58,927 bases of DNA from Rickettsiales bacterium (GTDB taxonomy: Bacteria; Pseudomonadota; Alphaproteobacteria; Rickettsiales; Rickettsiaceae). Location: NCBI GenBank assembly GCA_002402195.1, contig NVVL01000005.1:1-58927 (forward strand), written 5' to 3'. Shown in pieces: positions 45,062 through 53,784 of the stretch (positions are counted from its first letter, which is position 1; each line of letters starts with the position of its first letter). The notes under the pieces were generated by a model. It did no database searches, had not been told where the DNA came from, and saw only the letters and a program-made list of their open reading frames with translations. Made by a program: the position numbers and the translations under genes.

Positions 45062-46264
45062 ATGTCACTAATTGCAACTAGATTAAAAAAAGTAAAACCT
45101 TCCCCAACATTAGCGGTAACGGCCAAAGCAAAGGAGCTTCGCGCGCGGGGGATAAATATAATTTCACTAGCAGCAGGCGAGCCGGATTTCGACACTCCAG
45201 AAAGCATCAAAGCAGCAGCTATACAAGGCATAAAGGATGGAGCAACGAAATATACTAACGTCTCTGGCACTCCGGAGCTTAAAAAAGCTATCATAGACAA
45301 GTTCAAGCGTGATAATAATTTAGACTATACTCCAGATGAAGTCATCGTGGGCACAGGCGGCAAGCAGGTGATCTATAATTTGTTCATGGCAACGCTGGAT
45401 GAGGGCGACGAGGTGATAATACCAGCGCCTTACTGGGTTTCATATCCGGATATGGTTCTTCTTGCGGGCGGCACTCCGGTGGCGGTATCTTCGGATATGG
45501 AGACTGGATTCAGAGCGCGCCCGGCTGATATAGAAGCAGCGATCACAGGCAAAACCAAATGGCTGATTTTGAATTCACCAAGCAATCCGTCTGGTGCGAC
45601 CTACACAGCAAGTGAGCTTGAGGAGCTGGCTGCAATCATGAGGAAAAATCCAAAGCTACATGTTATGTGTGATGATATGTATGAGCATATTATCTTTGAT
45701 GAGTTTACTTTCAACACACTAGCAACCATCGCGCCAGACCTTAAAGAGCGTATTTTCATAGTAAATGGCGTATCCAAAGCATACTCCATGACAGGCTGGA
45801 GAATAGGCTACGGCGCAGGAGATAAGGATATCGTCAAAGCGATGAGCATTATTCAGTCACAAAGCACCTCGAACCCTTCATCCATCAGCCAGATAGCAGC
45901 CACAGAGGCTCTAAACGGCGTGCAAGATTTCATCGAGGTTAATGCAAGGAATTTTCAGGAAAAACGGGATTTGGTGCTCTCGAAAATTAACGCGATAGAT
46001 GGTCTTGATTGTTATAAATCCGAAGGAGCTTTTTACTTATTCCCCAAATGTTCTGATTTATTTGGCAAGAAAACTCCAAATGGCGATGTGCTAAGCTCTA
46101 GTAATGATGTAGCGACCTATTTGCTGGAGATTGCGAATGTTGCGATTGTGCCGGGTATTGCATTTGGGCTTGAAGGATATTTCAGAATATCCTATGCTAC
46201 TTCTCGTGAGTTACTAACAGATGCTTGTGACAGAATCTCAAAAGCAGTAATGCAGCTCAGTTGA
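45062..46264 (+). CDS. aatA: Aspartate aminotransferase
   Basis: Class I PLP-dependent aminotransferase interconverting aspartate/2-oxoglutarate and oxaloacetate/glutamate. The 400 residues start SLIATRLKKVKPSPTLAVTAKAKELRARG, as in alphaproteobacterial and rickettsial AatA. The PLP lysine lies in VNGVSKAYSMTGWRIGYG (near residue 237); NSPSNPSG and DDMYEHI are the cofactor-contact motifs. It ends in the first copy of a 20-bp tandem duplication. Confidence 0.93.
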   Translation: MSLIATRLKKVKPSPTLAVTAKAKELRARGINIISLAAGEPDFDTPESIKAAAIQGIKDGATKYTNVSGTPELKKAIIDKFKRDNNLDYTPDEVIVGTGGKQVIYNLFMATLDEGDEVIIPAPYWVSYPDMVLLAGGTPVAVSSDMETGFRARPADIEAAITGKTKWLILNSPSNPSGATYTASELEELAAIMRKNPKLHVMCDDMYEHIIFDEFTFNTLATIAPDLKERIFIVNGVSKAYSMTGWRIGYGAGDKDIVKAMSIIQSQSTSNPSSISQIAATEALNGVQDFIEVNARNFQEKRDLVLSKINAIDGLDCYKSEGAFYLFPKCSDLFGKKTPNGDVLSSSNDVATYLLEIANVAIVPGIAFGLEGYFRISYATSRELLTDACDRISKAVMQLS

Positions 46265-46295
46265 TGATTAAAAGGCTTAGTTGATGATTAAAAGA
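46256..46295. repeat. 20-bp tandem duplication at the aatA/DUF374 junction
   Basis: CTCAGTTGATGATTAAAAGG (46256-46275) and CTTAGTTGATGATTAAAAGA (46276-46295). Each copy contains the overlapping stop/start TGATG. The first copy makes a mini-ORF MIKRLS ending at the second TGATG. Confidence 0.95.
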
Positions 46296-46958
46296 TCGTT
46301 CAAACATTTTCTTAAGAATAGCGCGCTGGTTCATGAATTATCAGCGTGCATTCTATTTCTTTATCTAAAATTGGTCTATATAACAACAAGCTGGGAGTTT
46401 GTATGGGAAGATGGGATAAGCCCTGAAATCATACGCAAAGAAGATGGCATATTATTTGCAATGTGGCATAATCGCCTGGCGTTTGGGATGTATATATATA
46501 AAGACTATGAGAATGTTTATGCCCTGGTCTCTTCCCACACTGACGGCAAACTCATCACGGATGTTATCAGGAAAATGAAATATAGCGTCATTGAAGGCTC
46601 CACTAATCGCAACCCTACCGGCGCTGTGCGCGGCATCATCAAAGCTATCACCAATGGCGGCCAAGTGGTTATTACCCCTGACGGGCCAAGAGGGCCGGTT
46701 TATAAAATCAACAGTAATATCACAAAACTAGGGCATAAATACTCAAAAGCCGTGATACCAGTTTCATGTATGGCGAGTAAATATTTTCGCCTTAAAAGCT
46801 GGGATGGCATGATGATCCCCAAACCTTTCGGCCGGGTGGTCGTAACCATCGCTCGCCCCCTCCCCCTATCTGGTGATGATGAAAAAGATAGTAAATCACT
46901 GGAGGAAGCACTCACGAAGCTCAGCGCGCAAGCCTCTTGTGAGTTACAGGGTATTTAG
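46284..46958 (+). CDS. DUF374 family acyltransferase (LpxJ-like)
   Basis: The 224-residue protein fits the DUF374 lysophospholipid-acyltransferase-like family: LFAMWHNRLAFGM (H-X4 motif), SSHTDGKLITDVIRKMKYSVIEGSTNRNPTGAVRGIIKAI and VITPDGPRGPVYKI. In Campylobacter and Rickettsia members of this family (LpxJ) add a late acyl chain to lipid A. Given the lpxK/lpxL genes nearby this role is plausible, but not shown. The ATG at 46284 is used; it lies in the second TGATG of the junction duplication and is probably coupled to aatA translation. Confidence 0.8.
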   Translation: MIKRSFKHFLKNSALVHELSACILFLYLKLVYITTSWEFVWEDGISPEIIRKEDGILFAMWHNRLAFGMYIYKDYENVYALVSSHTDGKLITDVIRKMKYSVIEGSTNRNPTGAVRGIIKAITNGGQVVITPDGPRGPVYKINSNITKLGHKYSKAVIPVSCMASKYFRLKSWDGMMIPKPFGRVVVTIARPLPLSGDDEKDSKSLEEALTKLSAQASCELQGI

Positions 46959-46971
46959 GGAGCGCCGGGAA

Positions 46972-47016
46972 AACCTAAAAATACAGAATATTCTAGACCT
47001 ACCAGCAAAGATTATT
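46972..47016. repeat. Dispersed palindromic repeat, copy I
   Basis: AACCTAAAAATACAGAATATTCTAGACCTACCAGCAAAG: minus-strand orientation of the family core, just after the DUF374 gene stop. Confidence 0.7.
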
Positions 47017-47051
47017 AGAAAAACACTCTCCATTTGGAAGAGAAATTTTTA

Positions 47052-47080
47052 TTGACATTGATAGCTAAGCACAATAACCT
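47052..47080 (+). promoter_or_regulatory. Possible promoter of the Fic gene
   Basis: TTGACA at 47052-47057, a 17-base spacer and TAACCT at 47075-47080. The weak -10 lies in the first unit of a 24-bp tandem repeat. Confidence 0.4.
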
Positions 47081-47142
47081 AATTATGGTACAACATAATA
47101 ACCTAATTATGGTACAACACAATAACCTAATTGCAGCACAAG
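47071..47142. repeat. 24-bp tandem repeat, three units, upstream of the Fic gene
   Basis: Units at 47071-47094, 47095-47118 and 47119-47142 share AATAACCTAATT; the first two differ at one base. The array ends 14 bases before the Fic ATG. Confidence 0.95.
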
Positions 47143-47155
47143 ATAATAATTTATA

Positions 47156-48691
47156 ATGAGTACAGGAAATATGGCAACCCCATCGGAGAAGCTAGCAGAA
47201 TCTCTCACTGTTTTGAAACAACTGCAAGAGGATGGCAATGTAGCTATTCGTTCTACAAATTTAGCACGAACCCACAGGGAACGCCTGCTAAAGAACGGTT
47301 TTTTGCAAGAAATAATGAAAGGTTGGTATATTACGACCAATCCAAGTGAGCGCGCAGGTGACAGCACAGCATGGTATACATCTTTCTGGTCATTTTGCTC
47401 TTCCTATCTGCAAGAACGCTTTGGAGAAAATTGGTGTTTATCACCAGAGCAATCACTTTTGCTCCATGTGGCAAACAGAACTGTTCCAAAGCAGCTTTTA
47501 GTACGTTCTGACAAAGCACATAACAGCGTGATACAATTGCCATATGCCACATCTATATTAGAAATATGTGCTAATCAGCCGGATCCCCATATCATTGTGC
47601 AGGATGGTTTGCGCATTTATTCTATACAATATGCGCTTATCTCTTGCCCTGCGAGTTTTTATCAGCAAAACCCAACTGATGTGCGAGCTGCCCTGACTAT
47701 GATTCGGGATGCTTCTGAAATATTAGAATTATTGATAGAAGGTAGTCATACTACTATTGCTGGCCGTCTTGCTGGGGCTTTTCGTAATATTGGTCAGGAG
47801 CGAATTGCCGATGATATCATAACAACTATGCGCTCTATTGGCTATGATGTACGAGAACAAGACCCATTCGAGAAAAAAACTCCCTCATTGATTCTAAACA
47901 CAGCGGAACATTCTCCATATGTTAATCGTCTAAAGCTTATGTGGCAAGAAATGAGAGAACCTATCATTGAGATATTTCCCAAATCATTAGGCTTAACACA
48001 AAATATAGACACATACCTCCAAGATATTGAGGCGAATTATACCACAGATGCTTATCATTCTTTGTCTATAGAAGGTTATAAAGTCAGCCCAGAACTCATT
48101 ACAAAAGTACATACTGGAAATTGGAACCCAGGCAAAGAGGATAAACAAGACTATAATGCCCTTGCAGCGCGTGGTTATTGGCAAGCTTACCGGAGCGTGC
48201 GCGAAAGTCTGATAGCTGTTTTAAATGGAGAGAATTCTGGCGATGTTGCGGGTAGAGATCATAGAAATTGGTACCGGGAAATGTTCTTGCCAAGTGTTAC
48301 AGCAGGAATCATAAAGCCAATTGATCTTGCCGGATATAGAAGCGCACCAGTTTACATCCGTCAATCTATGCATGTGCCGCCCGCAAAATCTATTATTCGG
48401 GAATTACTACCTGCTTTTTTCGATTTACTCAGAACAGAAACAGAAGCTTCGGTCCGCATAGTGCTTGGGCATTTTCTATTTGTGTATATTCATCCATATA
48501 TGGACGGAAATGGCCGGATAGGACGTTTTTTGATGAATGTTATGTGTGCATCCGGCGGGTATCCATGGTTAACAGTGCCCGTTGAGAAGCGGGATCTTTA
48601 TATGAATACATTGGAAAAAGCCAGTACATCTAGCGACATTAAGCCATTTGCCCATTTTATTGGGTCGTTAGTTGAAGGGAAGTCTGGATAG
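47156..48691 (+). CDS. Fic family protein with N-terminal AbiEi-like winged helix
   Basis: Fic proteins transfer AMP or related groups to target proteins. In this 511-residue protein the catalytic motif HPYMDGNGR is at 446-454 and an inhibitory helix motif SLSIEG (S-x3-E-G) at 302-307, so it looks like a class II, self-inhibited enzyme. Residues about 10-70 (AIRSTNLARTHRERLLKNGFLQEIMKGWYIT) resemble the N-terminal winged-helix domain of AbiEi-type antitoxins. The middle part is unassigned. There is no signal peptide. ATG 47156 is the first start; ATG 47171 has AGGA but at short distance. No partner toxin or antitoxin gene is adjacent. Confidence 0.85.
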   Translation: MSTGNMATPSEKLAESLTVLKQLQEDGNVAIRSTNLARTHRERLLKNGFLQEIMKGWYITTNPSERAGDSTAWYTSFWSFCSSYLQERFGENWCLSPEQSLLLHVANRTVPKQLLVRSDKAHNSVIQLPYATSILEICANQPDPHIIVQDGLRIYSIQYALISCPASFYQQNPTDVRAALTMIRDASEILELLIEGSHTTIAGRLAGAFRNIGQERIADDIITTMRSIGYDVREQDPFEKKTPSLILNTAEHSPYVNRLKLMWQEMREPIIEIFPKSLGLTQNIDTYLQDIEANYTTDAYHSLSIEGYKVSPELITKVHTGNWNPGKEDKQDYNALAARGYWQAYRSVRESLIAVLNGENSGDVAGRDHRNWYREMFLPSVTAGIIKPIDLAGYRSAPVYIRQSMHVPPAKSIIRELLPAFFDLLRTETEASVRIVLGHFLFVYIHPYMDGNGRIGRFLMNVMCASGGYPWLTVPVEKRDLYMNTLEKASTSSDIKPFAHFIGSLVEGKSG

Positions 48692-48724
48692 GTGTGCCCT
48701 TGCCGGGGCTTCGGTGGAGAGCTC

Positions 48725-48787
48725 AAGAAGATACGTACGCAGACCTAGAATATTTCATATTTTTAGAGATTTTTTCATCTAGATTTA
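48725..48787. repeat. Dispersed palindromic repeat, copy J
   Basis: AAGAAGATACGTACGCAGAC then CCTAGAATATTTCATATTTTTAG and a 20-base extension. The part 48744-48787 matches bases 1-44 with one mismatch. It lies after the Fic gene. Confidence 0.85.
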
Positions 48788-48904
48788 GTCTCGTATTTAG
48801 GCGCTTTTTTGACCGCTACACTACAAAATAGTTATACTTTTCGGTAGTTTGCTACAAATTAGTAGCCTTTAAAAACGACACAACTCCCCCTTAAATAGCT
48901 TGCC

Positions 48905-48930
48905 AAAAATCAAAAATACGGAATATTCTC
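48905..48930. repeat. Dispersed palindromic repeat, partial copy K
   Basis: AAAAATCAAAAATACGGAATATTCTC, the reverse-orientation core, 120 bases from copy J and before the recG stop. Confidence 0.55.
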
Positions 48931-48989
48931 ACTCCACCAGCTCTGCTTTTGAGCACCACAAAACCCCTGCCCTCTTTGAGCAATAGCGC

Positions 48990-51125
48990 CTACCCGCTTT
49001 GGGCGAGCTCTTCTCTGTCTCTTGCGAAAAGCTGAGTTTGGAATTCTACAAACTCAGAAAACTCCGCATTGGCGGCGGATTTATTAGCTTGAATCAGAAT
49101 TTTTAGATCACGGCCAAGGTCGGCGAAAAAGAAATCTGGCTCGCCGCTTTGTTTGGTGCCCAGGATTTCGCCGCCACCCCTTAGCAGCAAATCTTGCTCG
49201 GAAATATAGAACCCATCATTGCTTTTGCGCATAATCTCCAGTCTTTTTTTGGAGGTATTAGACAAGCGCTTGTGATTATACATCAGCATTGAGTGTGACT
49301 GGAGCTCTCCTCTTCCCACCCGGCCGCGCAGCTGATGCAGCTGAGCTAGACCAAATTTCTCGGCATTCTCGATGATGATTAATGTCGCATCCGGCACATC
49401 AATACCGACCTCAATCACGGTGGTTGCGACAAGGATTTTGATCTCACCATTTTTGAATTTCTGCATGATTTCGTCTTTCTCTGCAGATTTCATCTTACCA
49501 TGAAGCATCGAGGCAAGCCCGGGATACGCCGCGTTTAGCTCAGCAAAACGCTCCACTACGCTAGCATATGCTGCGTCTGAGCCCGCATCTGAACCTGCTT
49601 TTGCTACGCCGGTGCGGCTGCTCCCCTCATCCTTTTCTAAACTCTTATCATTTTGGTCAATCAGCGGGCAGACCCAGTATATTTTCTCCCCGAGCGTAAG
49701 TTTTTTCTGCAAGGACTCAATCAAGGCCGGCTTCTTGGTACCAGAAATAATAGTCGTGATAATTGGCAAGCGGTTTTTGGGTTTCGTCCTCACATGCGAG
49801 ACACTCATATCGCCAAACATCGTCAGTGTTAGGCTCCGCGGAATCGGTGTTGCGGTCATCACTAGCACGTCTGGATGTGATGCTTTGGCAATTAGCTCAA
49901 GGCGCTGTTCGACTCCGAATCTATGTTGCTCGTCAATAACCACAAACCCTAGATCTTTATATTCAACAGTGCTTTGGAACAAAGCATGCGTGCCGATTAA
50001 TATATCAATTTCCCCGCTCTCTAGCCCTGCCTGGATGAGCCTGCGCTCCTTTGCAGTACTTTTTCCGGTCAGCACAGCCGGGTTTATGCTGGTTCCATCC
50101 AGCGCCTGTTTGAAGAATGCAAAATGCTGCATACTCAGCAGATCAGTCGGCACCATTAAAGCAGATTGCGCTCCGCTTGCTGCAACATTAATCATCAGCA
50201 AAAGGGCTACTAATGTTTTCCCCGAGCCAACATCCCCTTGAAGCAATCGCATCATTTGATGATTTGATGCTTGATTAGATTCAATCTCGCGAATTGCCTC
50301 TTCTTGCGCTTCTGTGAGCTGGAATCCTAATTTATTAAGCACTTGTTGTTTGATTTTTTCAGAGACGGGAAAGCTCCGCCCTTTGACGATCAGCTCTTTT
50401 CTTTTCAGCTTCGCAAGCGCCACCTGCCCGGCAAATAGCTCCTTTTCAGCAAGTTTTGCGAGTGATTCTTCAATGGAGCGATCAATTTCGCTAGAATCAG
50501 ATGGGGCTCCAATCAGATGCAGTTTCTTTATCTCAAAAAGCAGATTTTCGATATAGATTTTTTCATTCTCATCATCGAATTTTTTAAAAGAAATGCGAGC
50601 ATTAATTGCCGTTTCCAGAATCTTTATCCCATCCATAATATAGCCATAGAGCTGCTTATTAACGATGCCATATGTTAGAGGATATACCGGCTGAACTGGT
50701 GCGGATAAGGTTTGTTTGAAAATAAAATCCGGATGAGTGATTTGATAAAACCCATCAAAGCGCTGCACCCTGCCAGAGACGATGCATTTATTCCCTACTC
50801 TGATTTTGCTATAGATAAAAGGAGGAATCTTATTAAAAAACACTAGCACCAAGGAGCCAGTATCATTCGATGTGTAAATTTTTATAGGCGAGCGACGAGA
50901 AAGCGGCCGGTCGATTGCTTCAATAGTAACCTCGGCCTGTATTAATATTCCGTCACGAATCTTGGTGAAATCGGAAGAAATATCACTAATATTATATGAT
51001 GTTGGTTTATAGAAAACTAAATCTCTCAAATTACGAATACCCAGACGATTTAACGCTTTTGCAGCCATTTCCTTCATCGGAATGAGCGTTTTGACTGGCT
51101 GAAAAAATACATTATACATAGGCAT
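48990..51125 (-). CDS. recG: ATP-dependent DNA helicase RecG
   Basis: Helicase remodelling stalled replication forks and Holliday junctions. The 711 residues contain the N-terminal wedge/OB region (PIKIYTSNDTGSLVLVFF), Walker A LLQGDVGSGKT near residue 300, DEQHRFG (Walker B), TATPIPRSL, and the C-terminal motifs VIEVGIDVPDA and QLRGRVGRGE, all RecG-typical. Between LIDQNDKS and AAYASVVERF lies a low-complexity insert (SSRTGVAKAGSDAGSDA) absent from usual RecG. It is probably co-transcribed with holB (13-base gap). Confidence 0.96.
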   Translation of the reverse strand: MPMYNVFFQPVKTLIPMKEMAAKALNRLGIRNLRDLVFYKPTSYNISDISSDFTKIRDGILIQAEVTIEAIDRPLSRRSPIKIYTSNDTGSLVLVFFNKIPPFIYSKIRVGNKCIVSGRVQRFDGFYQITHPDFIFKQTLSAPVQPVYPLTYGIVNKQLYGYIMDGIKILETAINARISFKKFDDENEKIYIENLLFEIKKLHLIGAPSDSSEIDRSIEESLAKLAEKELFAGQVALAKLKRKELIVKGRSFPVSEKIKQQVLNKLGFQLTEAQEEAIREIESNQASNHQMMRLLQGDVGSGKTLVALLLMINVAASGAQSALMVPTDLLSMQHFAFFKQALDGTSINPAVLTGKSTAKERRLIQAGLESGEIDILIGTHALFQSTVEYKDLGFVVIDEQHRFGVEQRLELIAKASHPDVLVMTATPIPRSLTLTMFGDMSVSHVRTKPKNRLPIITTIISGTKKPALIESLQKKLTLGEKIYWVCPLIDQNDKSLEKDEGSSRTGVAKAGSDAGSDAAYASVVERFAELNAAYPGLASMLHGKMKSAEKDEIMQKFKNGEIKILVATTVIEVGIDVPDATLIIIENAEKFGLAQLHQLRGRVGRGELQSHSMLMYNHKRLSNTSKKRLEIMRKSNDGFYISEQDLLLRGGGEILGTKQSGEPDFFFADLGRDLKILIQANKSAANAEFSEFVEFQTQLFARDREELAQSG

Positions 51126-51138
51126 ATACGCAAATTAT

Positions 51139-51933
51139 TTAGCTTCGAAATTTATCAATAAGCAGAGCGCAACTAGCACGAAGGTCAAGATCAAAATTAT
51201 TAGTATTTTTAATAATCTCCCCTATTTGATCATATTTCATCTGCAAATATTCTGGAGAATCCGACTTAAACTGAGCAAATACTTCCCTCTCCAAAGATGA
51301 CAGATCAGAAGCCACTCCAGCAAACTGCATGGAAAATTTGGCAACTAGACTTTCCGCAGCGGAAGAAAATTCTATCCAGAGCCCTCTATCTTTCACTGAA
51401 AACTCTGCTATAAATGCCAGCCTTTCAGACAAGGGTGTGGATTTCAGCAATGGTTTTACGAATCTCTCATCAATGCTGTATTTAGCTCCATCGTCATAAT
51501 GATGATTGATCAAAGCACATCTGGAGCGAATCGTCGGCAGGAGAGCAGATGCATTTTCTGTAAGCAAAAATATATGCGTATTTGCCGTGGTGTCTTCCAG
51601 AATTTTCAAACATGAATTTGCGGAGTTAAGATTCATCTGATCTGCTGCGTAAATAACAGCTATCTTCACTCCGGATACAATAGAAGTTTTATACAAAAAT
51701 TTCTGCATCGCCCGGATCTGATCAACCGCAATATTCTTAGTAGTTTTCGACTCCTTCTGCACAATCATATAATCAGCATTACCACGAAGACTCTCCCCTG
51801 TCTTTTCCAGTAAATAAGTAGAAACAAACCCTTCAACTTCCGCAAGAGCCATCTCGATATTGTCACTACTGATCAAATAGCTATTATAGAGCTTGCCAAT
51901 ATTATAATGATCTTCCAAATGTTGTTTTATCAT
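51139..51933 (-). CDS. holB: DNA polymerase III delta' subunit
   Basis: Clamp-loader subunit. The 264-residue protein keeps the delta'-type pattern: YNSYLISSDNIEMALAEVEGF at the N-terminus, AVDQIRAMQKFLYKTSIVSGVKIAVIYAADQMNLNSANSCLKILEDTTANTHIFLLTE (sensor region) and LLPTIRSRC. It has no Walker A, as expected for delta'. It overlaps the gltX stop by 4 bases (ATGA), indicating coupled translation. Confidence 0.88.
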   Translation of the reverse strand: MIKQHLEDHYNIGKLYNSYLISSDNIEMALAEVEGFVSTYLLEKTGESLRGNADYMIVQKESKTTKNIAVDQIRAMQKFLYKTSIVSGVKIAVIYAADQMNLNSANSCLKILEDTTANTHIFLLTENASALLPTIRSRCALINHHYDDGAKYSIDERFVKPLLKSTPLSERLAFIAEFSVKDRGLWIEFSSAAESLVAKFSMQFAGVASDLSSLEREVFAQFKSDSPEYLQMKYDQIGEIIKNTNNFDLDLRASCALLIDKFRS

Positions 51934-53312
51934 CTATTCTTCAATCTTGCTATGCTATTATCCTTGCCTAAAATTGCTATCATCTCAAATATGCTCGGCG
52001 AGGCTGTGCGCCCTGCTATAAATGCCCTGACATATTTCATCAAGCCACCAAGTTTCAAATCATTTTGCTTGGCAATTTCCTTTAGTGTAGCTTGTATATT
52101 ATCTTTGTCAAACTCTTTAAGCTCACCCAGCCCCTTTGAAACCTGATCTATCAGCGATACATCACTCTCCCTGATAATCTCCTTTGCCTCCGCGCTAATC
52201 ACCAATGGGCGGTCTACTATATACATACCAGCCAGATCGCATAAATCAGTAACGAGCTCTGCCCTTACTTTCAAAGATTCCATCCCAAGCCTAATATACC
52301 CACAAGATTCTTCGCTAATTGGCTCATCAATATTACTAAACACCATTTCTGAGAGCGCCTCATTATCCATCGCCCGCATATAGGTAGCATTCAGATGCTT
52401 CATTTTGTCAAAATCAATACGCGAGGGAGACTTGCCCATTCCACCAACACCAAACCATTCAATCGCCTGTGCTCGGGAGATTATCTCATCATCCCCATGT
52501 GACCAACCAAGACGCAGAAGATAATTATTCAACGCCTCAGGCAAATATCCCATATCCTTATATTCCGACGCCCCAAGCGCCCCGTGCCTTTTGGAAAGCT
52601 TCGCTCCATCCGTGCCATGAATCAGCGGTATATGCACCATTTTCGGAACATCCCACCCCATAGCCACATATATTAATTGCTGACGTGAGGCATTATTCAA
52701 ATGATCATCCCCCCGAATAATATGCGTAATGCCCATATCATGATCATCCACAACGACTGCTAGCATATAGGTTGGTGTTCCATCCCCGCGCAAAAGCACC
52801 ATATCATCCAAATGAGAATTCTGCACGACCACCTTGCCTTGCAACAGATCATCCACAATCGTCTCGCCATCTTCTGGGGCTTTCAGCCTAACAACTGGCT
52901 TTACATCTTTTGGATAAGACTCCGCGCTTGCATCTCTCCAAGGTGAGTGGAATATGAAATGTTCTTTGGCAGCATATGCCGCCTCACGCATTGCCACTAT
53001 CTCCGCTTGGGGTGTGAAGCAGTAATAAGCCTTGCCTGCATCAACAAGCGCGCGCGCTACTTCCACATGTCTTGCGGCATTATTTGTTTGATACACGATC
53101 TCTTCATCCGGCACCAACCCCAGCCACTCCATAGAGTCCAGAATTGCTTGTTTGGCACTATCTGCTTGCCTAGCAGCATCCGTATCTTCCACCCGAAGCA
53201 AGAACTCCCCACCATGATGTTTTGCAAAAAGATAATTAAACAAAGCCGTTCTAGCACCGCCAATATGTAGGTATCCTGTTGGAGATGGGGCAAATCTGGT
53301 TCTTACTGTCAT
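51930..53312 (-). CDS. gltX: Glutamyl-tRNA synthetase
   Basis: Class I aminoacyl-tRNA synthetase charging tRNA-Glu. The 460 residues show RFAPSPTGYLHIGGARTALFN (HIGH motif) at the start and KLSKRHG (KMSKS loop) near residue 237, with a helical anticodon-binding C-terminal part. Rickettsiales commonly carry two gltX copies, one perhaps non-discriminating toward tRNA-Gln; which one this is cannot be told. First gene of gltX-holB-recG. Confidence 0.95.
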   Translation of the reverse strand: MTVRTRFAPSPTGYLHIGGARTALFNYLFAKHHGGEFLLRVEDTDAARQADSAKQAILDSMEWLGLVPDEEIVYQTNNAARHVEVARALVDAGKAYYCFTPQAEIVAMREAAYAAKEHFIFHSPWRDASAESYPKDVKPVVRLKAPEDGETIVDDLLQGKVVVQNSHLDDMVLLRGDGTPTYMLAVVVDDHDMGITHIIRGDDHLNNASRQQLIYVAMGWDVPKMVHIPLIHGTDGAKLSKRHGALGASEYKDMGYLPEALNNYLLRLGWSHGDDEIISRAQAIEWFGVGGMGKSPSRIDFDKMKHLNATYMRAMDNEALSEMVFSNIDEPISEESCGYIRLGMESLKVRAELVTDLCDLAGMYIVDRPLVISAEAKEIIRESDVSLIDQVSKGLGELKEFDKDNIQATLKEIAKQNDLKLGGLMKYVRAFIAGRTASPSIFEMIAILGKDNSIARLKNR

Positions 53313-53511
53313 ATTTTTCTATGTATATTTAGTTGCTTGAGTTTTTCTTTCGTTTCTTGATATTTGTATTTAATTTAGTTTTCTGATCTTTTCTTTTGAA
53401 GAGCCAGCTCCTTAAGCACATTATTATACCACCATTAAACCATGAATCCAACTAGTCTTTTGAGACGACCATCTGAGCAAAAGCGCTCCTCCCTCCTCTC
53501 CCTACAGCCAT

Positions 53512-53766
53512 TCATTTCTTACTATAGCAAATAGTGCGATAGCCTAGCGCATGTGCGGTTGTGAAGGCTGAGTAATCATCATCTGCATTGACTATAAACC
53601 CCTCGATTTTCGTCGGGAATTCTTGCTTTAAAGTTTGGAATATATGGTCAATAACGCGCATGCCGTAATATCTGGTGCTTCCTTGCGGGTTGCTCAGAAT
53701 GACTCCTCCATCCACGCCGGAGAGAACCCCTCGCGCCTTTTGCAAATTTTCTATTTCATATATCAT
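53512..53766 (-). CDS. Small conserved-looking protein of unknown function
   Basis: An 84-residue soluble protein (GVLSGVDGGVILSNPQGSTRYYGMRVIDHIF ... FIVNADDDYSAFTTAHALGYRTICY). Regular hydrophobic spacing and normal codon use suggest a real gene. I recognise no family. It follows the umuD-like gene by 18 bases and is probably co-transcribed with it. Confidence 0.55.
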   Translation of the reverse strand: MIYEIENLQKARGVLSGVDGGVILSNPQGSTRYYGMRVIDHIFQTLKQEFPTKIEGFIVNADDDYSAFTTAHALGYRTICYSKK

Positions 53767-53784
53767 AATCGTGATTACACTAGC

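Noticed and set aside
47071..47142. Could the 24-bp repeats be a CRISPR array?
   Set aside because: The units are directly adjacent with no spacers and only three copies; no cas genes nearby.
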